Assembly (NCBI GenBank): GCA_030615865.1
Contig: JAUWYK010000060.1
Coordinates: forward strand, 1-12,298
Length of the DNA: 12,298 bases
DNA from: Dehalococcoidia bacterium
GTDB taxonomy: Bacteria > Chloroflexota > Dehalococcoidia > Dehalococcoidales > JAUWYK01
Direction of reading: 5' to 3'
A program made the translations under genes and the position numbers. Positions 7,220-12,298 of the stretch are shown here, in pieces (within the stretch, counting starts at the first letter, position 1; each line of letters starts with the position of its first letter). A model generated the notes under the pieces. It was not told the DNA's origin. It searched no databases and worked only from the letters and a program-made list of their open reading frames with translations.

Positions 7220-7245
7220 AACACTTTATCTTTCAAGAAGCGGTC

Positions 7246-9159
7246 TCATTGGCGCAGGAGTTTGGGCACTACGTCATCTAAGCCAAGGGCCTCTAGAGTT
7301 TCAGCCCGGGGTAACCCTGTTTTTTCGTCCCATCCACGAAGACGGTAGTATTCCTTTAACATACTTATGAATCTATCCCTATCAAGAATTTTTCCTGTGG
7401 CATCAACTGGTTCCTTGCCCGGGCCAGGGACAATCACAGGCTGACCAAAGGGGTCGGTCCCCAAAGGTTCTGTGAAGTTATACTCCGGTGGGAAGTCAGA
7501 TTGGGGAACTTTCCACCCCTCGTGCACCAGTATGGCTCGTTGAAGGTTGAAAATGGTTTCGGCGTATTGGTCAAGTTTCTCACCAGCGATGCCGGTCACC
7601 GCAGTGAAGACCTCGGCTTCCAGGTCAGGGTCCCCGACATGGTCCGGCGTATTGAAGGAGTAGGTGATCGGCCAGGCGAAGTCACATAGGCCAAGACTGT
7701 CTTTGATGTAGGTTCTATTCTGTATTTTTATGGCTGCCAATGCCTTCCCATCATAGCTGGATACGTTTCCAGCTTCGTCACTCCCCCAGAAGGCCTTAGC
7801 TATATGATGAAATACCTCTGTAGTAACCGGAGATAGGTCTGGCTGTGATTGATTGGAACGCCATGCCCAGCGGAGCCAGCCAATCTCGTGGAGAGGGGGG
7901 TGATGCACCCTGGGTTCCATCGGATAGAGCAGGGCGTGGGTGACAAATGCTCTAGGCGGCATTTCGTCATGGTGGCCAATAGGGGCAATGGTAGGACTGA
8001 TCAAAGCCCGAGCCTTATCTGGAACCTTCTCTCTGGCCCTGGCCATTCCCTCAGCCAAAATATCACCAAAGCCCTCGTGGTAAGCTATTATGTGAAGCAA
8101 TTTTTCCAGGAATTCTCTGGTTCCAATCTTGGATAAGGGTAGGCCGGTCTCTTGCTCAGTAAGGCATCCTGCTTGATGGCAAGCATAGAGCCAGTCAATC
8201 ATGCCCCGCAGTTCAAAGGTGCATATGGAGTAGTCATTGGCTAGGGTCGGCGCATTGAAGAATGTATCCACCGGCTCGTCTTCCTTAGAGTATTTCCACG
8301 GCAGGTAATATTCCATAGACTCACACTTGCGATATCCCTCAAGGCGCCCCCCATACCGATACTTGTTCCTGATGCATTCCAACCCACATTGATAGCAACC
8401 ACCTTTTCCCACGACATCTAACAAGTCAGCATGGCTAGTCGCCTCCACAATTGGAGGAACAGCCAGGTGCACACGCTTGCTTATTTTGATGGTGTAACGA
8501 TTCAGCTCCTTTAACCTATCCGGGTCGGCCACCGGGGGCTTTCCTGTGCCTATTACCGCCATAGCCTTGAGGTTTTTTGAACCCATTACTGCCCCGAAGC
8601 CAGCGGTAGAAGCTGAGTGGTGGGAGCCGAAGATTATGGCGGTTCTTACCCTTTTTTCGCCGGCAACGCCGGTAGTGAGAAAACGCACTTTCTGACCGTG
8701 CACCTGCTGGAGCAGTTCTCCGGCTCGGTAAGCGCCTTGTCCCCATAAGGATGCGGCATCACGAATTTCGACTTCATTGTCGTGGATCCATAGGTACACG
8801 GGCTTGGGTGCACAGCCTTCTACCACAACACCGTCGAAGCCTGCCTTCTTTAGCTCAGCTCCGACGAAGCCGCCGATATTACCATAGCAGTATCCTTCGG
8901 GGAGAGCCATGGGAGATTTGCCCACCACCGATAACCGTGAGGCACCCTGAACGCCGGTAGCAACTAGCGGGCCAGCCATGAAGATCAGCCTATTTTCTGG
9001 GTCAAACGCCTCGATCTCAGGTGGTACCGTTTCCCAGTAAATCCTCGAGGCAATACCACGTCCACCAAGGTAGCGCTCGGCATATGGCTGTGTAGAGAAC
9101 TGTTTTATTTCTGAATTACTCAGATTTACATGCAATATCTTTCCTGTCCACCCATGCAT
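7246..9159 (-). CDS. aor: Aldehyde:ferredoxin oxidoreductase (tungsten/molybdopterin AOR family)
   Basis: The ATG at 9157-9159 is chosen because the protein then begins MHGWTGKILHVNL, the family's normal N-terminus, with GGAG 7 nt upstream; the frame stays open to 9222 but that would overlap the preceding gene. The product is 637 residues. Signatures include YLGGRGIASRIYW (30-42), SRLSVVGKSPMALPEG (74-89) for the bis-pterin site, and FGAVMGSKNLKAMAV (188-202). The [4Fe-4S] ligands are all present: C255-x2-C258-x3-C262 and C492 in DSLGLCDF. AORs oxidise aldehydes to acids with ferredoxin, or reduce acids in reverse, in the cytoplasm. It lies 28 bp downstream of a UroD-family gene in the same direction, so the two are probably cotranscribed. 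No pterin-cofactor biosynthesis gene is nearby. Which aldehyde is used cannot be told. Confidence 0.92.
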   Translation of the reverse strand: MHGWTGKILHVNLSNSEIKQFSTQPYAERYLGGRGIASRIYWETVPPEIEAFDPENRLIFMAGPLVATGVQGASRLSVVGKSPMALPEGYCYGNIGGFVGAELKKAGFDGVVVEGCAPKPVYLWIHDNEVEIRDAASLWGQGAYRAGELLQQVHGQKVRFLTTGVAGEKRVRTAIIFGSHHSASTAGFGAVMGSKNLKAMAVIGTGKPPVADPDRLKELNRYTIKISKRVHLAVPPIVEATSHADLLDVVGKGGCYQCGLECIRNKYRYGGRLEGYRKCESMEYYLPWKYSKEDEPVDTFFNAPTLANDYSICTFELRGMIDWLYACHQAGCLTEQETGLPLSKIGTREFLEKLLHIIAYHEGFGDILAEGMARAREKVPDKARALISPTIAPIGHHDEMPPRAFVTHALLYPMEPRVHHPPLHEIGWLRWAWRSNQSQPDLSPVTTEVFHHIAKAFWGSDEAGNVSSYDGKALAAIKIQNRTYIKDSLGLCDFAWPITYSFNTPDHVGDPDLEAEVFTAVTGIAGEKLDQYAETIFNLQRAILVHEGWKVPQSDFPPEYNFTEPLGTDPFGQPVIVPGPGKEPVDATGKILDRDRFISMLKEYYRLRGWDEKTGLPRAETLEALGLDDVVPKLLRQ

Positions 9160-9187
9160 CAAACAACTCCACAGCCCTTTTCGGTGT

Positions 9188-10525
9188 TTATTTGTATACG
9201 CCGTATTCCTTGGTGGCGTCAATCATCGCCCTGACATTTTCCGGTTTTGCCTCCTCAATTACCGCCCCATTGAGCATGATATAGCCGCCGCCTTTGCCGG
9301 CAGTCTCTATGAGTTTCTTGGCGTAGTCTTTCACTTGCTGGGGTGTGCCTACGCTCAACAAGGCGATAGGCATGTTGCCGCCTATGCAGGCAACGTCGCC
9401 CAGTATTTCCTTCGCCTTAGCCATATCTGTCGTGTCGAACCCCCATATAGTCTTACCTTTGGGTACGTCCCGGATAACTTCCAGACGCGAGTTATAGCCC
9501 CCCTCAGCCCAGGGAAATGGCACGCAGCCCTCATCAATTAAGCCCATGAGAACCTTTCTTAAGGTAGGCCAGTAGAAGGTCTTAAACTGCTCGTCGGAGA
9601 GGAAACCATCAGCACCTTTATGTAGCGGTACAAACAGTATCGGATTTCTGTTCATCTTGGCCGCGGACACCCCCATATTAATCATTAACGGCGTTATTAC
9701 TTCCAGGGCCTGGAGGAGCTTATCGGGTTGCCGGTACATATCAACCATTATCCCCCTAGTGCCTCTAAGGGTGTCGCCAATGGTGTCAAAAGGTGCCTTG
9801 GTAAATCCGCCGAAGAAGGCGGGAAATCCTGATTCTACCATCTCCTGATTGAAGGCACCCATAACTCCTGCCCATTTCAGGACCTCCTTGCCTGCCTTAA
9901 AGAGAGCCTTGTAGGCAGCCTGAACGTCGGGCAGACCATAGGGTATAAAATTAAAGGCAACTCCAAATATTTCGAGTATGCCGGTGAGATTAGGGAGCTT
10001 CTTGAAGGGCTCTAAGGCTCCGAATACGCGCGGCAGGTAGACATTACTAAAGAAATTCGACGGGTCCTGAATCAAAGCGTCATATTCATCCGCCGTCATG
10101 TATTCGCTTTCAAGGCACTGGTAGGTGTGTTCAGGCGAGACCCCATGGCCCGGCCACTTGTATAACTTGTAGTTAAGAATGTCAAAGAACTTTCCCGGGC
10201 CAGGCCCAATCGCGCCAATATGCGCATCCGGCTCAAAGTCCAGGACGTATTTTTTGTATGCCATGGAGCATTTGTCATAGTCATACATTGCTTCTTGGGG
10301 GGTTATTCCGGCATAAAAAGCGGGGAAAAACCCAGCAATGGGAAAGACCGGCACCCTGTCCGGCAATTTCTTCAATTGAATAGCATCTTTGAACCTGGTT
10401 ACTCTTTCTTTGTACGCTTTCTCAGCTTCGGGGCTGGCAAACTCTACGCCCTGTGGTGATAGCCACTGGTCAAACAGCGCCTCCTGCTTTTCATCCGATG
10501 ATAACTCTTCCCATTTCTTTTCCAT
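9188..10525 (-). CDS. Uroporphyrinogen decarboxylase (UroD/MtaA-like) family protein
   Basis: With the ATG at 10523-10525 (AGGAGGT 8 nt upstream) the protein has 445 residues. An in-frame ATG at 10573 lacks such a site and overlaps relic sequence. Family features are KLPDRVPVFPIAG (53-65), LHKGADGFLSDEQF (301-314), a Tyr-Trp-Pro-x-Leu helix, FPWAEGGYNSRLE (337-349), IWGFDTTDM, ACIGGNMP (379-386), GTPQQVKDY (393-401) and ENVRAMIDATKEYGVY at the end. It belongs to the large anaerobe-specific UroD branch, not to haem-synthesis HemE; relatives include methyl-corrinoid:coenzyme M methyltransferases. The zinc-binding H-x-C of MtaA is not seen: H302 is followed by K-G. An MtaA-type zinc thiol activation is therefore doubtful. 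A corrinoid-protein relic 20 bp upstream suggests an ancestral methyl-transfer pair. The exact reaction is unknown. The AOR gene follows after 28 bp. Confidence 0.82.
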   Translation of the reverse strand: MEKKWEELSSDEKQEALFDQWLSPQGVEFASPEAEKAYKERVTRFKDAIQLKKLPDRVPVFPIAGFFPAFYAGITPQEAMYDYDKCSMAYKKYVLDFEPDAHIGAIGPGPGKFFDILNYKLYKWPGHGVSPEHTYQCLESEYMTADEYDALIQDPSNFFSNVYLPRVFGALEPFKKLPNLTGILEIFGVAFNFIPYGLPDVQAAYKALFKAGKEVLKWAGVMGAFNQEMVESGFPAFFGGFTKAPFDTIGDTLRGTRGIMVDMYRQPDKLLQALEVITPLMINMGVSAAKMNRNPILFVPLHKGADGFLSDEQFKTFYWPTLRKVLMGLIDEGCVPFPWAEGGYNSRLEVIRDVPKGKTIWGFDTTDMAKAKEILGDVACIGGNMPIALLSVGTPQQVKDYAKKLIETAGKGGGYIMLNGAVIEEAKPENVRAMIDATKEYGVYK

Positions 10526-10544
10526 TTTCACTACCTCCTGCACA

Positions 10545-10742
10545 TTATCTCCTCGCTGACTGACCACCACCAATCATGACCTTGTCCTTGCCGATGTCAT
10601 GTATATCCCAGGCAACAGTGCCAAAAACAACCTTACCCAGACGCTTAACCTTCGTCCTTCTGGTATATCTATGTGCTACATATTTTGCAAGGCTTGGGGA
10701 GTAATTGTCAATACTCCAGCGGATGTCAACCCCGGCGCTCAA
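10545..10742 (-). pseudogene. Relic of a corrinoid (B12-binding) protein
   Basis: An open frame on this strand contains RLGKVVFGTVAWDIHDIGKDKV (10578-10643). This matches the signature of the cobalamin-binding domain of methyltransferase corrinoid proteins (MtaC/MttC/MetH type), G-T-V-x-G-D-x-H-D-I-G-K-N, in which the His is the lower cobalt ligand. The usual Gly before Asp is Trp here and Asn after Lys is Asp. The frame then runs into I-G-G-G-Q and stops at 10545, so nearly all of the Rossmann domain is missing. The upstream part up to 10742 does not resemble the helical bundle that normally precedes the motif. It ends 20 bp before the UroD-family start, the position expected for the corrinoid partner of a MtaA-like protein. 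It is too short to bind B12, and I regard it as a fossil. Confidence 0.55.
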
Positions 10743-10893
10743 TCAATATGGCGGCTACTTTGGAGGAAATCCTCTTTGCAAAAAGGATGGGAGCCAGAAA
10801 CCACTTGAACCTGTCCTCTTCCCTTTTTAGGTCTAGGCTTAACTCATGAGAGTAGGTTATCAACCTTAACACCTTTTCTCTCATATCTGCCAT
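10726..10893 (-). pseudogene. 55-residue fragment, possibly N-terminus of an HhH DNA-repair-type protein
   Basis: ATG at 10891-10893 opens a 55-residue frame ending with TGA at 10726. It reads M-A-D-M-R-E-K-V-L-R-L-I, then YSHEL, then EEDRFKWFLAPILFAKRISS and a Lys-Val-Ala-Ala helix ending E-R-R-G. The Asp-Arg-Phe-Lys-Trp-Phe-Leu-Ala-x-Ile-Leu-Phe-x-x-Arg-Ile-Ser pattern reminds me of the first helices of small endonuclease-III-like, helix-hairpin-helix proteins that are normally some 200 residues long. The frame breaks off where the family would continue, so it is probably a truncated relic. The ribosome site is weak (GGGTG). The family assignment is from memory and uncertain. Confidence 0.35.
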
Positions 10894-11093
10894 CGCATTC
10901 ACCCTAATGCAGGAGATAGACTATCCCACATCATTTTATCAGACGAGCATCCGCCAGACCCACATACCTGCCCCAGCCATCCGCGTTACCAGCTTAGGCG
11001 GTCACGCTTGGCCATCCCTGATCCCCAGACCTGTTAGTGGCACATATGCTGGGGCGAAAATCACCCCTCTCTGAGTACCTTCACCTCCAGTTC
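10894..11093. other. Unassigned stretch upstream of relics, downstream of sir2
   Basis: I see no gene here. Together with the two relics, it makes the gap 10526-11093 a 568-bp region without an intact gene. A minus-strand run reading D-G-W-G-R-Y-V-G-L-A-D-A-R-L-I-K then stop (about 10940-10990) looks protein-like but I cannot name it. GGGGCGA (11051-11057) and TCACCCC (11061-11067) form a short imperfect hairpin without a T tract, so it is not a convincing terminator. Confidence 0.4.
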
Positions 11094-11846
11094 CTAAGAG
11101 GATACCTTCATAAGCTTCTTCAACCTATCAACTGCTGGCGGTAATACCTCACCAGTTCTCTCCTCGAACCGCAGATGGGCAAACCGGTCAAAGGGAGTTT
11201 CACCCTTATTAATGATCACCAGCCGAGCTCCGGATTGAACAGCCACTCTGGGCATATCAGCAGCGGGCGTGACCACTAAGCTGGAGCCACAAACTATGAA
11301 AAGGTTGCAGTGCTGCGAATGCCAGTAGGAATCAGCTAGCTCCTTCCGAGGTAGAGATTGACCGAAGTTAACCACGCTGGAGACTAGTCTGCCACCGCAG
11401 GAGCACTTGTCCATATTAACAGACCTATCTACTTGGGCTTCACAGCGAGTGCAGCGCAGCTTGGTGACATTACCATGCAGTTCTGCTAACAAATCGGCAC
11501 GGATTCCCGACCGCAAATGGAGGTTGTCCACATTTTGTGAGATGAGAAAGCTCAACTTGCCAAGTTTCTGTAGCTGGACAATAGCTAGGTGTCCGGCATT
11601 AGGCTCCACTGATGAGAAATCTCGTGGTTTGGTAGGCAGTCCTTTTGCCTGGCGTGTCCAAATACCATCTGGTCCCCTAAAGTCAGGCAGACCCGACTCA
11701 GTGCTGATACCAGCACCTGTAAAGACAACTAGGTGTTTTGCCTCAAACATCCATCGAGCTAAAGTATCAATTCGCTGGTAAAACCCTGATGACACTGTAT
11801 TTCTTATTTCACCAACCCCACAAATTATCAATAAGTTATTTGCCAC
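11094..11846 (-). CDS. NAD-dependent protein deacylase, Sir2 (sirtuin) family
   Basis: The 250-residue frame starts with GTG (11844-11846). It carries the NAD-binding signature FTGAGISTESGLPDFRG (42-58), SQNVDNLH (103-110), the catalytic His124 in ELHG, a zinc site C132-x2-C135 with C148-x-C150-GG, VNFGQSLP (159-166) and CGSSLVVTPA near the C-terminus. The enzyme removes acyl groups from lysines using NAD and typically regulates acyl-CoA synthetases and other metabolic enzymes in the cytoplasm. The first 17 residues exceed the usual sirtuin N-terminus, which begins around QRIDTLARWM. A GTG at 11793-11795 (residue 18) is a realistic alternative start, and neither start has a strong ribosome site. 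No acetyltransferase partner is adjacent. The gene is the only intact one between the relics and the repeat end. Confidence 0.92.
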   Translation of the reverse strand: MANNLLIICGVGEIRNTVSSGFYQRIDTLARWMFEAKHLVVFTGAGISTESGLPDFRGPDGIWTRQAKGLPTKPRDFSSVEPNAGHLAIVQLQKLGKLSFLISQNVDNLHLRSGIRADLLAELHGNVTKLRCTRCEAQVDRSVNMDKCSCGGRLVSSVVNFGQSLPRKELADSYWHSQHCNLFIVCGSSLVVTPAADMPRVAVQSGARLVIINKGETPFDRFAHLRFEERTGEVLPPAVDRLKKLMKVSS

Positions 11847-11903
11847 TATGATTTTAGTGCCTCTCTAATTCGATTATCAAGTCGACCAGGAATCTAATTG
11901 AGT

Positions 11904-11934
11904 ATTATATCCATTGCTGATACAATTTTCTAAA
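11904..11934 (-). promoter_or_regulatory. Possible promoter for sir2
   Basis: On the minus strand a perfect TATAAT lies at 11904-11909, about 57 bp upstream of the GTG. The best -35 match is TTTAGA (11929-11934, four of six) at 19 bp; at 17 bp only TAGAAA is found. The good -10 carries the call. Confidence 0.45.
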
Positions 11935-11952
11935 GGTCTAGTTTGATGAATA

Positions 11953-12132
11953 TCAGTCTATTACAGGCTGGCTGACATGGTGGATTGTGTTGTATTCGGC
12001 TAGACTTCTGGGGGTGGAGTTACCAGGGTTAACGTTATTAGTAAGGGACTGGCTATTAGAGTTAATCTCTTTCAATATCTTGTAAACAACCCAAAGACCA
12101 AGCCCCCATTTTATTAATTGTTGGCCGTTCAT
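11953..12132 (-). CDS. Possible small protein, 59 residues, one hydrophobic segment
   Basis: ATG at 12130-12132 opens a 59-residue frame ending at TGA 11953-11955. The N-terminus (M-N-G-Q-Q-L-I-K, then WGLGLWVVYKILKEI) could form a single membrane-associated helix; the rest is polar and Asn/Ser-rich. I do not recognise a family. A GGAGGG lies 16 nt upstream, too far for a normal ribosome site. A TATAAT (12142-12147) lies between them, so a transcript from that box would be nearly leaderless. The stop is 106 bp before sir2. It could equally be a chance frame, but it is open from the motif cluster outward and begins right behind a promoter-like box. Confidence 0.3.
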   Translation of the reverse strand: MNGQQLIKWGLGLWVVYKILKEINSNSQSLTNNVNPGNSTPRSLAEYNTIHHVSQPVID

Positions 12133-12141
12133 TTTAGGGAG

Positions 12142-12170
12142 ATTATATCCCTCCTTTCTAAAGCATTAAA
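12142..12170 (-). promoter_or_regulatory. Possible minus-strand promoter beside the GTTAAA cluster
   Basis: A perfect TATAAT (12142-12147, minus strand) has TTTAAT (12165-12170, three of six to TTGACA) 17 bp upstream. The box is framed by an inverted repeat, AGGGA / TCCCT. The -35 region touches the first GTTAAA motif, so a protein bound there could repress or activate this promoter. Transcription would start about 3 nt before the small reading frame. Confidence 0.4.
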
Positions 12171-12254
12171 ACCGTTAAACTCAGATACAAAATTTAACGG
12201 TTAGGCGTTAAACAGCGTTAAACTTAACGGCTCTGTTTAACACCCGGTTTAACC
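12170..12254. repeat. Cluster of GTTAAA/TTTAAC motifs (operator or iteron-like)
   Basis: Six exact GTTAAA or TTTAAC hexamers fall in 85 bp (starts 12174, 12193, 12207, 12217, 12236, 12248), plus a TTAACGG at 12224. The first two lie in a perfect 10-bp inverted repeat, AACCGTTAAA (12170-12179) and TTTAACGGTT (12193-12202). The next two are direct repeats of GCGTTAAAC with a 10-bp period. The last two belong to the terminal direct repeat and recur at 10-29. The arrangement suggests a binding array for a DNA-binding protein: an operator, an excisionase-type bending site, or plasmid iterons. No gene for such a protein is in the window. Confidence 0.7.
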
Positions 12255-12298
12255 CTCTCCCCCTGAAGTGCAATAATTGGGTGTTATTGTGACTATGC
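12226..12298. repeat. Right copy of 73-bp terminal direct repeat
   Basis: This copy is exactly identical to bases 1-73. The match begins inside the motif cluster (at AACGG) and runs to the last base. If the ends are joined, the circle is 12,225 bp and the motif cluster, the minus-strand promoter and the DUF5679 relic become neighbours in one divergent control region. Confidence 0.95.

Noticed and set aside
10706..10729. Two TTGACA boxes (minus strand) as the UroD operon promoter
   Set aside because: Neither has an acceptable -10 at 16-18 bp; they may be chance within relic DNA.
11407..11781. Plus-strand 124-residue frame inside sir2
   Set aside because: The minus strand carries all the sirtuin motifs; this is its shadow.
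1..12298. CRISPR arrays, tRNA or rRNA genes, insertion sequences, integrases, toxin-antitoxin or phage genes
   Set aside because: None seen on either strand; repeats found are the terminal repeat, the GTTAAA cluster and one palindromic element.

Overview
The window looks like a piece of an anaerobic, probably uncultured bacterial genome. I favour a Dehalococcoidia-like Chloroflexota from an anoxic sediment or aquifer. This rests on the gene set: a DUF5679-type zinc mini-protein, a lipoprotein solute-binding protein with a Pro-Thr linker, a tungsten-type aldehyde:ferredoxin oxidoreductase (AOR), a uroporphyrinogen-decarboxylase-family (UroD) protein, and an FAD/Fe-S oxidase cassette. The taxonomic guess is inference; the window contains no rRNA, tRNA or marker gene.

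Layout. The first 73 bases are identical to the last 73, so the molecule is either a circle of about 12,225 bp or a segment bounded by a direct repeat. The repeat carries part of a cluster of GTTAAA/TTTAAC motifs that continues leftward from the right end. From 136 to 1113 there are three decayed genes: a DUF5679 mini-protein missing its first zinc knuckle (followed by a strong terminator), a C-terminal scrap of a SAM methyltransferase on the minus strand, and a scrap of an amidohydrolase on the plus strand. A good sigma70-type promoter lies inside the last relic. It precedes a tight three-gene operon (1164-5501): FAD oxidase, two-cluster Fe-S/CCG protein, second FAD oxidase. A solitary lipoprotein substrate-binding protein follows at 5823-7106 on the same strand.

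An 85-bp inverted-repeat element (7135-7219) separates this from a convergent minus-strand pair, a UroD-family protein (9188-10525) followed by an AOR (7246-9159). Upstream of the pair lie relics: the B12-binding motif of a corrinoid protein, just ahead of the UroD gene, and the N-terminus of what may be a helix-hairpin-helix DNA-repair-type protein. Then come a Sir2 deacylase (11094-11846) and a possible 59-residue reading frame (11953-12132), whose promoter region abuts the GTTAAA cluster.

How the genes may work together. The oxidase cassette should pass electrons from a hydroxy-acid or alcohol-type substrate through Fe-S clusters to quinone or another carrier. The binding protein may capture a related nutrient. 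The AOR would interconvert an aldehyde and its acid with ferredoxin. The UroD protein and the adjacent corrinoid relic suggest a former methyl-transfer module. No replication, integration, transposition, CRISPR or toxin gene was seen. The notable features are the repeat-bounded or circular topology, the motif cluster at the junction, and the density of gene fossils between intact metabolic genes.
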